Assembly (NCBI GenBank): GCA_964655065.1
Contig: CAZZLC010000005.1
Span: forward strand, 62,001 to 126,000
DNA length: 64,000 bases
Reading direction: 5' to 3'
Origin: DRPG01 sp964655065
GTDB lineage: Bacteria; Myxococcota_A; UBA796; GCA-2862545
The notes beneath the pieces are model-generated. The model saw only the letters and a list, made by a program, of their open reading frames with translations. It did not search any database and was not told where the DNA came from. Shown here piece by piece: positions 45,082 to 53,830 of this stretch. Positions within the stretch are counted from its first letter, which is position 1. Each line of letters starts with the position of its first letter. The translations under genes were made by a program, and so were the position numbers.

Positions 45082-45919
45082 CTTCGAAGGTGTGGCGGCG
45101 CACGGAGCCGTCTCGGTCGACGTAGACGGCAGTGAACGCGTCGCCGAGGATCTCGAGCGCACCGGCGTGCGGGCCATAGGAGCTCGCGATGCCGACGTCG
45201 ATCGCGAACAGTCGACCCCCACAGCGCGACTTCATCAAGCCGTCACGCTGGGTGGTGTGCCCGACCACCATTCGCTCGGCCTCGAGATGCTCGAGGGCGA
45301 GCTCGAGGCGGCGGCAGGCCGCAGGCTCGGGGTCGGTCAGGTAGCCTCGGTACCACAGGGGACCCCGCTCGCCGAGCACCGGTGACAGGCGGCTCGGCTC
45401 GTCGATTGCGGTCCGGGTCGCGGTGTTGATCTCGTCGAGCGGAGCCGTCGCGAAGTCGGGGTGGACGCCGCCGTGCACGAACACCGTGCCGTCGATGACG
45501 GCGACGGTGGACAGCGACCTCAGGAACCGTCCGTCCTCGCCGTCGGGGGCGAGGGCCTCGCGACGGGCGGCTTGCCCGCCGTACTGGGCGATGTCGGAGG
45601 GCTCGACGTAGCGCCAGTCTCCACGGAGGTTCATGACCTCGTGGTTGCCGAGGAGCGGCACCACGTCGCCGCCTTCGGCCCGAGCTTCGTCGCGGAGGCG
45701 ATCGAGGAACCGAATCAGGCGGTGGGAATCGGCGCCGCGATCCATGATGTCGCCGGTCTGCACGAGCACGCTGCGGCCGCCGATCCAGCGGTCCTCGTCG
45801 TCGACGAGTCCGACCGCGCGCAGGACGCTCGAGGCCTGGTCGAAGTCGGCGTGCAGGTCGCCGACTGCGACGATGCGAATCGCCCCGCCCTCGATCGGTG
45901 CTCCACCCTCCGCTACCAC
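45041..45919 (-). CDS. PPP-family protein phosphatase (Shewanella-like phosphatase type)
   Basis: The 292-residue enzyme shows all metal-binding blocks of calcineurin-like phosphoesterases: GDLHAD, GDIMDRG, GNHEVMN, VHGGVH and GHT. Block order and MDRGADSHR sequence fit bacterial protein phosphatases of the Shelphs group, which dephosphorylate Ser/Thr or Tyr. Lying directly upstream of a pseudokinase gene and divergent to a receiver-kinase gene, it may reverse kinase action. Start: GTG at 45917-45919. No signal peptide. Confidence 0.82.
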   Translation of the reverse strand: MVAEGGAPIEGGAIRIVAVGDLHADFDQASSVLRAVGLVDDEDRWIGGRSVLVQTGDIMDRGADSHRLIRFLDRLRDEARAEGGDVVPLLGNHEVMNLRGDWRYVEPSDIAQYGGQAARREALAPDGEDGRFLRSLSTVAVIDGTVFVHGGVHPDFATAPLDEINTATRTAIDEPSRLSPVLGERGPLWYRGYLTDPEPAACRRLELALEHLEAERMVVGHTTQRDGLMKSRCGGRLFAIDVGIASSYGPHAGALEILGDAFTAVYVDRDGSVRRHTFEDAELPRAAAGGRG

Positions 45920-46023
45920 AGATCCTCGACAAGGCCTGAAAGACGCCCACGGCAGTCCGGGCGGTATATCCCGGAGGCAGGCGAGACCGCATGGTAACGC
46001 TTTGAAACTGGCGGGGTCGCCCG

Positions 46024-47451
46024 GTGATCCGAAATGCCGGCATCCAGGGGGCCCAAGTGCTCGGTGAGACCACCCTCAGGCACGACCAGGTCCGCGTCGT
46101 ACACATCGATGATGATCCGGTCGACCACGTCTTGGTGTCGCGCTGCGCCAAACGCGCGCCGGGCGACCTCCAGCTCCACCACGCACCGTCGTTCGACGCG
46201 ATGCGCGACCGGCTCCGTGCGGTCGGCGCCGACGTGGTCTTGCTGGACCTCAACTTCGAGCGCTACCGCGGATTCGAGGCCCTCCACGCCATCCTGCAGA
46301 TGGACCTCGACCTGCCGGTCGTGGTGCTCACGGGCATGGACGACCCGACGCTCGGGCCGCTCGCGGTCAGCCTCGGGGCCGAAGACTTCCTGTTCAAGGA
46401 TGTGCTCGACCCCCAGATGCTGTGGTCGGTCGTGATGAAGGCCTGCGCGCGGTGGCAGAACCGGGTGGGGCCACGCACGGGGCGCGGCGTGGTCCCTCAC
46501 GTCGGCATGCCCACCTCGGTGGACCTCCGCCCGGGTGACGTCATCGGGGCCTACGAGATCGTCGACGAGATCGCCGAAGGCGGCATGGCCACGGTCTACA
46601 AGATCCGCCACCGCTCCCTCGACAGCACCCACGCCCTCAAGGTGGTGCGGAGCGGCGTTCTGATCGAGCACGCCAGGCTCGTGCAGGAGGGCCGGGTCCA
46701 GGCGAGGCTCCGCCACCCCAACCTCGTCTCCGCCACCGATCTGATCGAGTTCGCCGATGGCGCTCGCGGGCTCGTGATGGAGTACGTGGCGGGCCCCACG
46801 CTCGATCAGTGGCTCCAGACCTCGCCCGATCGGTCGGGGCGCTCCTGGTTCTCGATCTTCGTGGCGGTGACGCGCGGCGTGCACTGCGCTCACCTCGACC
46901 GGGTCGTGCACCGCGACCTCAAGCCCTCGAACGTCCTGCTGCACCGCGTGCCCCACGGGCTGGTCCCCAAGGTGTCGGACTTCGGCATCGCGAAGGTCCT
47001 CGCCGATGGACCGGTCAGGGAGCGGGATCTGCAGACTCGTGGTGGCATCGCGATGGGCACCCCGGGCTTCATGCCCCCGGAGCAACTCGTCGACGCGGCC
47101 TCGGTCGACGAGCGTGCCGACATCTTCGCCCTCGGCTGCTTGCTCTTCTGTGTGGCCAGCGGCCAGCGTCCGTTCCCCCGCGGTCACCACGTGGCCCAAC
47201 TGCGCGCCATGATGCGTGGCGACGTGCCCGATCTCGCACGGCTGGTGCCGGGCCTGGGTCCGTCGGTTCTCGACGTCACCCGGCGCGCCATGGCGTTCGA
47301 CAAGGAGGAGCGCTTCCAGTCGTGCGCGGACCTGCTCTCGGCGCTCGACGCGGTGCCGGCCAAAGACCTCGCGGAGCGGGTGCCCATGCCGAACCCCCAG
47401 GACGACCGCACCCACCCCCTTCCGTCGCTCGAGGCCTACGCCACCGCGTGA
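46024..47451 (+). CDS. Response-regulator receiver fused to an active Ser/Thr protein kinase
   Basis: The 475-residue cytoplasmic protein joins two signalling modes. Residues about 23-145 are a receiver: DDDPVDH, D75 in VVLLDLNFERYRG, VVLTGMDDP and K125 in LFKDVL. Residues about 177-440 are a kinase: IAEGGMATVY, K206, HRDLKPSN (296-303), DFG (319-321), TPGFMPPEQ. All catalytic residues are present. Phosphorylation of the receiver by a histidine kinase, perhaps one of the two at 37139 and 41925, would thus control Ser/Thr phosphorylation. GTG start with a weak G-rich site upstream. Divergent to the phosphatase gene. Confidence 0.87.
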   Translation: MIRNAGIQGAQVLGETTLRHDQVRVVHIDDDPVDHVLVSRCAKRAPGDLQLHHAPSFDAMRDRLRAVGADVVLLDLNFERYRGFEALHAILQMDLDLPVVVLTGMDDPTLGPLAVSLGAEDFLFKDVLDPQMLWSVVMKACARWQNRVGPRTGRGVVPHVGMPTSVDLRPGDVIGAYEIVDEIAEGGMATVYKIRHRSLDSTHALKVVRSGVLIEHARLVQEGRVQARLRHPNLVSATDLIEFADGARGLVMEYVAGPTLDQWLQTSPDRSGRSWFSIFVAVTRGVHCAHLDRVVHRDLKPSNVLLHRVPHGLVPKVSDFGIAKVLADGPVRERDLQTRGGIAMGTPGFMPPEQLVDAASVDERADIFALGCLLFCVASGQRPFPRGHHVAQLRAMMRGDVPDLARLVPGLGPSVLDVTRRAMAFDKEERFQSCADLLSALDAVPAKDLAERVPMPNPQDDRTHPLPSLEAYATA

Positions 47452-47461
47452 GCCGCGGTGC

Positions 47462-48382
47462 CTACGCGAGCATGCCGCGGACGTAGGGGGCGAGCGGCTC
47501 GGGGTCGGTGAGGAAGGCGTCGTGGCCGTGCTCGCTGTCGAGGACCACGTGGGTCCGGCAGTCCGGCAGTCCGCGGGCGAGCTCGGCGACCAGCGAAGGG
47601 GGCACGAGCTGGTCGCGCCGGTAGCCGATGACGTGCGTGGGAGCCGAGACGGCCGCCGGGTCGACCTGGTGCAGGTCGACCGACGTGATGAGCGCCCGGT
47701 AGGTCGCCGCGTCGAAGCGCCGGGCGAACTTGCGCCCGTTGTGCTCGAGGTAGCTGTCGACGGGAAAGTGGGCCTCACCCGCCTCCACCGCGCCCGGCTG
47801 TCCGAAGCGGGCCTCGAACTCCTCGGGGCTCCGGAAGGTGGTCATCGCCATCGCACGGGCCAGCTCGACCCCGGAGGCCTCCTCGCCAGCCGCCACGGCG
47901 AGGTCGAGGATGCGCCGCTGAACGGTACGCCAGGCCGTGCCGAGGGCGTGGGGACGGTGGGCGGCAGCGATGACGAGCATCTCCTCCACCCGGTCGGGCG
48001 CCTCGGCCCCGAGCGCGAGCGCGACCATGCCGCCGTAGGAGCCACCGATGACCCGAACGCGGTCGAGACCGAGGTGGTCGAGCACGGCCACCACGGCGTG
48101 AGCCTGGTCTCGGGGGTCCACTGTGGGGACCTCGAGGTAGTCGATGCCCACAATCCGCTCGCGGTCGGGGTCGATGGGGAGTCCCGTGCCCACCATCTTC
48201 GGCCACCAGCTCCACTCCGCTCGCGCGGAGACGCCACCGAGCAGGACCACCGGCGTTCCGGACGCCTCGGAGTCCACGAACCGGACCCGGCCGTGGGCGA
48301 CGTGGCCGCCGTGGTGGAGGTCGAGCCGCGCCGGTAGCCTGGCGTGGTTCTCGTGTAGAAAGAGTGCGGTCCGAGCGTTCAT
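47462..48382 (-). CDS. MetX-like homoserine acyltransferase-family alpha/beta hydrolase
   Basis: The 306-residue protein has the alpha/beta-hydrolase nucleophile elbow GGSYGGM (S115), the oxyanion start VVLLGGVSARAEW and a late SEHGHDAFL with the catalytic His, which are the marks of homoserine O-acetyl/succinyltransferases (MetX/MetXS). It would acylate homoserine in methionine synthesis, though other homoserine-independent acyltransferases share the fold and this member is shorter than classic MetX. Start ATG at 48380-48382. Only 90 bases separate it from the divergent DUF2891 gene, too little for a known methionine riboswitch. Confidence 0.78.
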   Translation of the reverse strand: MNARTALFLHENHARLPARLDLHHGGHVAHGRVRFVDSEASGTPVVLLGGVSARAEWSWWPKMVGTGLPIDPDRERIVGIDYLEVPTVDPRDQAHAVVAVLDHLGLDRVRVIGGSYGGMVALALGAEAPDRVEEMLVIAAAHRPHALGTAWRTVQRRILDLAVAAGEEASGVELARAMAMTTFRSPEEFEARFGQPGAVEAGEAHFPVDSYLEHNGRKFARRFDAATYRALITSVDLHQVDPAAVSAPTHVIGYRRDQLVPPSLVAELARGLPDCRTHVVLDSEHGHDAFLTDPEPLAPYVRGMLA

Positions 48383-48472
48383 CGCCGTCCTCGGGATCGT
48401 GGAGCCGAGCGTCGGGGGAGTATCCTCCAGACACGCGGACCGTGTCATTCGTTGCACCGGATACAGGGGCCC

Positions 48473-49465
48473 ATGTCCCTCCCCCTGCTGTCCCCCGTGT
48501 TCGCCCGACGCATCGCTCGCGCCGCTCTGGAGGGGATCGTGCGTCACTGGCCCTACCAGCCGGCCCATCGCTGGCGGGGACCCGACGATGGCCGCTCGCC
48601 GCCCGAGCTGCACCCCATCTTCTGCGGCTGCTACGACTGGCACAGCGCGGTGCACGCTCACTGGTCGCTCGCCCGGCTCCTGAACCGGGGGCTGTTGGGG
48701 GGCGGCGTCGCGGACGAGGCCCACCAGCAGCTCGTTACCACCATCACCGCTCCTCACGTCGCGGTCGAGTCCGACTATTTCGATGCCCACCCGAGCTTCG
48801 AGTGGCCCTACGGCTGGGCCTGGCTGCTCGCGCTGACCGCCGAGCTCCGTGGCAGTGACGACGTGGAGCGAAGGAACGCCGGCGAGGCGCTGCTCCCCCT
48901 TGCCGACAAGCTCGCCGACGCGGTGGCTCCGCGCCTCGCCGCCCAGATCCGTCCCGTGCGCGTCGGCACCCACCGCAACTCGGCCTTCGCGATGGGCCTG
49001 TTCTGGGACGCCGCGGAGGGGTGCGACCGACCCGACCTCCGATCCACCGTCGTCGAGCACGCGGCACGGTTCTTCGACGCCGACGTGGCCTACCCCTGGG
49101 CCTACGAGCCCTCGGCCTACGACTTCCTCTCGCCAGGCCTGTCCACGGTAGGGCTCCAGCGTCGCGTCCTCGAGCCGGACCGGTTCGAGGGGTGGCTCGA
49201 GGCCTACGGGGCGCCCGGCGACCTGGAGCTCTCGCCGGTCGAGGACCTCGATCCGAGCGATGGCTGGCTCGCCCACCTCGTGGGGCTCGATCTGTCGCGG
49301 GCCTGGGAGCTGCGGGCGCTCGCGGAGCACCGTCCCGACGACCCCCGAGCCGCGAGCTGGCGCAACCTGGCTCACCGCCACCGCATCGCGGCCAACTCCG
49401 CGCTGTTCTCGGGTCACTACGAGGGCGACCACTGGCTGGGAACCTTCGCGCTCTACGGGGCCTGA
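48473..49465 (+). CDS. DUF2891 family protein
   Basis: The 330-residue cytoplasmic protein has the family pattern: IFCGCYDWHSAVHAHWSLARLL near residue 50, HPSFEWPYGWAWLLAL near 105, and a C-terminal AHRHRIAANSALFSGHYEGDHWLGTFALY. It is helical throughout, as an alpha/alpha barrel would be, with conserved His, Trp and acidic residues suggesting an active site. Function is unknown in the family. ATG 48473 has GGGG at the ribosome site position. Its 3' end runs 13 bases into the SDR remnant on the other strand. Confidence 0.8.
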   Translation: MSLPLLSPVFARRIARAALEGIVRHWPYQPAHRWRGPDDGRSPPELHPIFCGCYDWHSAVHAHWSLARLLNRGLLGGGVADEAHQQLVTTITAPHVAVESDYFDAHPSFEWPYGWAWLLALTAELRGSDDVERRNAGEALLPLADKLADAVAPRLAAQIRPVRVGTHRNSAFAMGLFWDAAEGCDRPDLRSTVVEHAARFFDADVAYPWAYEPSAYDFLSPGLSTVGLQRRVLEPDRFEGWLEAYGAPGDLELSPVEDLDPSDGWLAHLVGLDLSRAWELRALAEHRPDDPRAASWRNLAHRHRIAANSALFSGHYEGDHWLGTFALYGA

Positions 49466-49554
49466 TCCCGCTTGCGGCCCGTGGCCCGCGCGAGCCACTC
49501 GAGGCGCGCGGTGGCGGCGCCGATGCCACGCGAGGCGCCGGTGATCAGGGCCAC
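49453..49554 (-). pseudogene. Remnant of a short-chain dehydrogenase/reductase gene
   Basis: A 33-codon frame, GTG at 49552-49554 to TAG at 49453-49455, encodes VALITGASRGIGAATA, the NAD-binding TGxxxGIG start of an SDR enzyme, and then jumps to EWLARATGRKRDQ, which looks like the end of such a protein. Everything between is gone, so this is probably a large internal deletion. The GTG overlaps the stop of the arylsulfotransferase-like gene, showing that a complete SDR was once the fourth gene of that operon. Confidence 0.65.
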
Positions 49555-50870
49555 GCATCCTCCGGGGGGGCCACCAGCGAGTACAGGTCGTCGACGATCG
49601 CCATCCGCCCCACCTGGTGTCCCCGAGGAAAGGCGACTCGCCAGACGACCTCACCCTGGTCGGTGACCTCGTAGATCACGCCCGCCGCGCCGAGCGCGTG
49701 CAGGGTGGTGCCGCCGGGCGTGCGGAGCACGTCGCCGTTGTAGTTCGACTTGATCCCCGGGTCGTACGACCACACCTCGGTGAGTCGACCCTCCTCGCGG
49801 TCGATCGCGTACTCGGCCACTCGAGTGGTCGTGCGGGCCTGGTCGTCGGTCGACACGAGGAGGTTGCCGTTGTCGAGCACCCGCGGTGCGTGTTGCCAGC
49901 GGAACGTGGACTCGGGCGGGTCGAAGGTGTACTCGAGCTCGTCGAGGGCGACGTCGCGGAGGTCGGAGTAGCCGAGCAGCGTCCCGGTCGTGCGGTCGAT
50001 CTCGGCCACCGAGGACTGCGTGTAGAAGGAGAACCAGTACACGTCGCGCTTCGGGTCGTACTCGAGCGCGTTGGAGCGGCACTTCTCGACCTGGCGCCAG
50101 TCCGTGCAGCCCCACACGGTCCGGATCTCGTCCGAGCCCGGGGCCCGCTCGGCGATGGTCTCGACGGTGGACGGCGCGTCCCAGCGACCCCAGGCGAGGG
50201 TGCCATCGGGGAGCTCGACGAACCCGTGGTGGTGGCCGGGCATGGCGATGGTCTCGATCCGCCGGTCGAGCCAGGTGCGAACCGCGTACGAAGCACCGTC
50301 GTTGCGCACGACGTCGTACAGCACGTGGTCCCCGGTGGTCGAGAGCTGCGAGAACAGCGTCCACTCGGCGAAGCTCGTCTTGGTCGCCCACACCACGCGC
50401 CCCGCCCGGTCGACGAGGAAGGTCCAGTAGGGGCCACTGCACCAGCCGCATCCCGACTCGTTCACGGAGGTGAGCAGGTAGTCGTCGCGGCCGAGGGCAT
50501 TGGGGACCTCGAGCTCGAGTGGCGGGAACCCCCCGGGGAGGGCGGGCGTCTCGATGGGGTCGGGCGCGTCCTGGACGAGCACGCCCTCGGCGGTCTCGAG
50601 CACCACCCGCCACGGCGCGACGGTGTCCGGGGGCAGCCCCACCACCGTCATGGCGACGTCGCCGGCCGTGACCTCGCGCTCCGGTGTGGACCGCCACTCG
50701 CCGTCGAGCGCGTACTCGACCCGCGCGCTCGCGGGCTCGCGCTGGTTCCACGACACGGTGACCGGGCCGACGAACGCCTCGCTCGGCACCGCTTCCATGG
50801 TGCGCGCGCGGACCGGCCTCGGTCCGTCGTCGGGCAGGCAGGCGAGCGCGAGCAGCAGCCAGGTGCTCAC
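49545..50870 (-). CDS. Arylsulfotransferase-like lipoprotein
   Basis: The 441-residue product begins MSTWLLLALAC, a lipoprotein leader. After an Ig-like domain (about 25-115) comes a six-bladed-propeller-type region with sequence seen in bacterial arylsulfate sulfotransferases: GRDDYLLTSVNESGCGWCSG, GHHHGFVELPDGTLAWGR, FRWQHAPRVLDNGNLLV and GHQVGRMAIVDDLYSL at the end. H residues in GHHHG and WQHA match expected active-site positions. The enzyme would move sulfate between phenols. The GTG start overlaps the ribonuclease stop (GTGA) and its own stop overlaps the SDR remnant. Confidence 0.72.
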   Translation of the reverse strand: MSTWLLLALACLPDDGPRPVRARTMEAVPSEAFVGPVTVSWNQREPASARVEYALDGEWRSTPEREVTAGDVAMTVVGLPPDTVAPWRVVLETAEGVLVQDAPDPIETPALPGGFPPLELEVPNALGRDDYLLTSVNESGCGWCSGPYWTFLVDRAGRVVWATKTSFAEWTLFSQLSTTGDHVLYDVVRNDGASYAVRTWLDRRIETIAMPGHHHGFVELPDGTLAWGRWDAPSTVETIAERAPGSDEIRTVWGCTDWRQVEKCRSNALEYDPKRDVYWFSFYTQSSVAEIDRTTGTLLGYSDLRDVALDELEYTFDPPESTFRWQHAPRVLDNGNLLVSTDDQARTTTRVAEYAIDREEGRLTEVWSYDPGIKSNYNGDVLRTPGGTTLHALGAAGVIYEVTDQGEVVWRVAFPRGHQVGRMAIVDDLYSLVAPPEDAWP

Positions 50871-52423
50871 GGGACCTCCGGCCGCACAGCCTGTCGTCGT
50901 CGCAGATCGAGCGCCCAGCGGTCGCTCTCGTCGTCCCGGCCCTGCACGACGACCTCCACGGGGTCGCCAGCCACCACGAGCACGGATCCGTCGCGCTTGG
51001 TGGCGGTCACCCCGAGGTCACCGGCGGTGAGGGGGCCGTGCCGGTCCGCGAGGTGGCGGAAGTAGACCTTGGCATCGATCGGCGGGTCGTCGAGCTGCAC
51101 GTGCACCCGACCTCGCGACACCCCCATCACCGTGGCGGGCAGGGGTCCCGTCGCGCCGGTGAACAGGCGGTCGAGGGCGGCTCGATTGAGCTGACGGTCG
51201 ATGGTGCGTTGCACGTCCCGAGACGACGTCGCCGCGTCGATCACGGCTTGCTGCAGGGCGTCTGCGTCCGGGAACGGGGTGGGGGCGGAGCGCCGCACTC
51301 CGGCTCGCGCCTCGGCGACCTCCTGGTGGAGGAACACGCCGACCACCTCGCGCATGGGGGCGGAGAAGCGGCCGTAGCGCTCCGCCCCCACCCCGTGGTG
51401 GCGACCGGGCTCGGGCTCGAAGGTCGCCGCGCGGTTCATCATGATCACCTGCCGGTGAACGACCTGCGCGACGCGACCTTCGGGGAGCGCCTGGAGGTAG
51501 GCGGCGAGGCTGCGGGCGTCGGGGTCCCAGACCCAGCGGGCCGGATCGAGCCCGTGACGCTGACACAGCTGGACGAGCTGGGCCTCGAGGCGGTCGAGCA
51601 GCTCGCGCCTCGGCGGACGGTGCACCCGGAAGATCGGCTGGACGAGACTCGGCGCCCGCTCACTCGCCGCCTCGAGCCACCGCGCGCCCTCGATGTTGCA
51701 CAACAGGGAGAGCTGCTCGTTGTAGCGCTCCACGTCGTTGCGCTCGTCGGCGCGAGCCACGAAGCCGCCGAGCCCGCTCGAGATCGTGACCTCGCGGCGA
51801 TGGGTGCGCACGACCCCGCGGTTCAGGGCGTTGGCGAGGCGGGCCTCGCCGAGGCGTGCGAGCTCGTCGAGGGAGGCGGCGACGGCCGGGTCGTCGGAGC
51901 CCAGCGCCGACGTGCCGTCGAACCAGGCCTGTACGCCATCGTAGTCGAGCTTCGCCCGGGAGCGAATGCGGCCCGAGTGGAGCGTGGTGGTGCAGTGCGC
52001 GCCGTCCTCGGCCACCGCCATGCGCCAGACCAGCGCGCGTCGCGGTACCTGGGGATTCAGGCTGACCACTCCCTCCGACAAGGGGCGGGGCAGCATGGGG
52101 ACGTTGCGGCCGGGAAAGTAGTAGGTCGCGCCCCGCTTCAGCGCCTCGGCGAACAGCGCCGAGCCCACCGGCACGTAGTGTGCGGCGTCCGCGATGGCGT
52201 ACCAGGCGACGAAGCCCCGGCCATCTCCGGCCGACTGGACGCAGAGCGCCTGGTCGAGATCGCGAGAGTGGACCTCGTCGATGGTGACGAAGGGCAAGTG
52301 ATCGAGGTCTTCGAGGGCCGGGTCGTCGAGACCTGGAGCGGCGACGTGCGCTTGTGCCTCGGCCGCGACCTCGGGGGGAAAGGCAACTCGCAGGCCGTGT
52401 TCCTCGATGAGGTCGTCGATCAC
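50867..52423 (-). CDS. RNB-domain exoribonuclease (RNase II/R-like, short form)
   Basis: The 518-residue protein has the RNB catalytic core: DHLPFVTIDEVHSRDLDQALCV, with the Asp cluster that binds magnesium, GRNVPMLPRPLSEGVVSLNP and the RNAATFEPEPGRHHGVGAERYGRFSAP block with the conserved Tyr and Arg. Cold-shock domains are missing at the N terminus; the last 80 residues may be an S1-like fold (GRVHVQLDDPP). It degrades RNA 3' to 5'. Start GTG at 52421-52423, five bases after AGGAG and overlapping the upstream stop. In an operon with the membrane protein and the arylsulfotransferase-like gene. Confidence 0.82.
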   Translation of the reverse strand: MIDDLIEEHGLRVAFPPEVAAEAQAHVAAPGLDDPALEDLDHLPFVTIDEVHSRDLDQALCVQSAGDGRGFVAWYAIADAAHYVPVGSALFAEALKRGATYYFPGRNVPMLPRPLSEGVVSLNPQVPRRALVWRMAVAEDGAHCTTTLHSGRIRSRAKLDYDGVQAWFDGTSALGSDDPAVAASLDELARLGEARLANALNRGVVRTHRREVTISSGLGGFVARADERNDVERYNEQLSLLCNIEGARWLEAASERAPSLVQPIFRVHRPPRRELLDRLEAQLVQLCQRHGLDPARWVWDPDARSLAAYLQALPEGRVAQVVHRQVIMMNRAATFEPEPGRHHGVGAERYGRFSAPMREVVGVFLHQEVAEARAGVRRSAPTPFPDADALQQAVIDAATSSRDVQRTIDRQLNRAALDRLFTGATGPLPATVMGVSRGRVHVQLDDPPIDAKVYFRHLADRHGPLTAGDLGVTATKRDGSVLVVAGDPVEVVVQGRDDESDRWALDLRRRQAVRPEVP

Positions 52424-53232
52424 GTGGTCTCCTGGTCGGGCGCGGGCCCGACGAGCCGACGGTACGCGCTCATCGCGCACATCATGAAGAACACGTTCGC
52501 GAAGGTGGCGATGGCGAACGCCGCCGACCAGGTCCCGACGATCGCGGGCGCATTGGCCAGCACGTTCTCGACGTCGAAGACATTGGGGACCATCCGCTGC
52601 AGGCCGAGCTGGAGCACGGTCGCGGGCAAGCCGAGGAGTTGGTGGAGCAGGACGAGCCCCACGAGCGAGCCCCACACGACGCCGGTCCGCTGCCAGCTCT
52701 CGGTGAGCGAGGCGAGCAGGGGGCGGTCGCGCTCGACGATCAAGGGCAGAGCGAGCTCGAAGCGAACGAGCAGCAGCGCCAGGAACAGCTCCACCAGCCC
52801 CGTCTTCACGGTGAAGATGACGTCATCGGGCTCGCCCCCCGCAGCCATGACCGTGAGCTCGGGAAAGGTCAGCGCGAGGAAGGGCACCAGGCCGATCAGC
52901 ACCGTCGCGACGCCGATGATGATCATCATCCCCCAGACGCGCGACAGGGTGCGGCCGAGATCCGACCAGCCGTCGAACAAGGCGCCGAACCGGGCCCGAC
53001 CGTCGATCGCCTGCAGGGCGAAGGCCGTGGTTCCCCAGGTCACCAGCGGCACCGTCACGACCCAGCCGAGGACCGTGATCACTCCAGCGAGGTTGATGGC
53101 GATGCTCGCCAGGAGGATGGCGATCCACCCTGGAGCGTTGCGCAGCAGGCCAGCCACGGCGTCGCTCACGGCGACCACGATCAACGGCTCGTCGTGGGAG
53201 GTCGACTGCTCGGGTGAGGCAAAGGGGTCCAC
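52420..53232 (-). CDS. Six-helix membrane protein, unknown
   Basis: The 270-residue protein has a soluble N terminus and about six hydrophobic helices (IAILLASIAINLAGVITVLG; GTTAFALQAIDGRARFGALFDG loop; MMIIIGVATVLIGLVPF and others). The loop GLFDGWSDL-like stretch between helices and the later LPLIVERDRPLLASLTESW resemble the DUF975/glycerophosphodiesterase-type membrane domain family. No transport motif is evident. It is the first gene of the four-member overlapping minus-strand operon. The downstream ribonuclease starts in its stop codon. Confidence 0.6.
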   Translation of the reverse strand: MDPFASPEQSTSHDEPLIVVAVSDAVAGLLRNAPGWIAILLASIAINLAGVITVLGWVVTVPLVTWGTTAFALQAIDGRARFGALFDGWSDLGRTLSRVWGMMIIIGVATVLIGLVPFLALTFPELTVMAAGGEPDDVIFTVKTGLVELFLALLLVRFELALPLIVERDRPLLASLTESWQRTGVVWGSLVGLVLLHQLLGLPATVLQLGLQRMVPNVFDVENVLANAPAIVGTWSAAFAIATFANVFFMMCAMSAYRRLVGPAPDQETT

Positions 53233-53259
53233 GGTCCATCCACGTCAGGCGTGATGCAC

Positions 53260-53709
53260 CTAATGATCCGGGCGCCCGTCCTCCATCATCGCCACCACCG
53301 AAGACAGCACGTCGCTGATGCGGGTCCGCTCGGCCTCGGGGAGCGCCTCGAGCCGTTCGAGAAAGCTGTCGTGAAGCGGTGAGGGCAGGGTGGCGATCCG
53401 ATCGTCGCCCGCGTCGGTCAGTCGCACGTAGACGCGGCGGCGGTCCTCGGTGCCGCGCTCGCGCCTCACCAGCCCCTGTCGCTCCAGCCGGTCCAGGATC
53501 CCCGACACCGTCGGCGGCCCCATGTCGACCCTGCGACCGACCGAGGCGACGGTCGCGTCGGGGCCGAGCGCCGAGATGGCGCGGAGACACAGCGACTGGG
53601 GCACGGTGAGCCCGGCTTCGCGAGAGAGCCGGTGGCTGCGCTCCGAGAGGCAGCGCCCGACTCGTCGGAGCATCCGCAGAATGGCGTCGGCGTCTCGAGG
53701 AGCGTTCAT
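53260..53709 (-). CDS. MarR-family transcriptional regulator
   Basis: The 149-residue dimeric winged-helix repressor has the family layout: an N-terminal dimer helix, VPQSLCLRAISALG, the recognition helix in MGPPTVSGILDRLERQGLV and the wing RRERGTEDRRRVYVRLT. Ligand unknown. It lies 27 bases upstream of the membrane-protein operon and could be co-transcribed with it. The divergent region in front holds two copies of a 13-bp repeat (53730-53742 and 53769-53781), probably its own operator. Confidence 0.88.
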   Translation of the reverse strand: MNAPRDADAILRMLRRVGRCLSERSHRLSREAGLTVPQSLCLRAISALGPDATVASVGRRVDMGPPTVSGILDRLERQGLVRRERGTEDRRRVYVRLTDAGDDRIATLPSPLHDSFLERLEALPEAERTRISDVLSSVVAMMEDGRPDH

Positions 53710-53729
53710 CGCTCGGCCCCTTCTGGGTT

Positions 53730-53781
53730 GTGACGTACCCGAATCGTTGCTAAACTAATGATTAACGGGTGACGTACCCGA
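53730..53781. promoter_or_regulatory. Divergent promoter region with duplicated MarR-type operator
   Basis: GTGACGTACCCGA occurs at 53730-53742 and again at 53769-53781, start points 39 bases apart. The second copy sits in an inverted repeat, CGGGT-GACGT-ACCCG (53766-53780); the first is flanked by GGGT (53725-53728) and ACCC (53737-53740). On the plus strand TTGTGA (53728-53733) and TAAACT (53751-53756) are 17 bases apart, a plausible promoter for the infC side, overlapped by the first repeat. MarR control of both sides is inferred. Confidence 0.55.
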
Positions 53782-53830
53782 GCGTCGAGTCATGGGGATT
53801 CGGCGCGACCAACCCTCTCCGGGAGAGTTC

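Noticed and set aside
48383..48472. A methionine-related riboswitch before the MetX-like gene
   Set aside because: The gap is 90 bases, shared by a divergent gene, and shows no conserved core.
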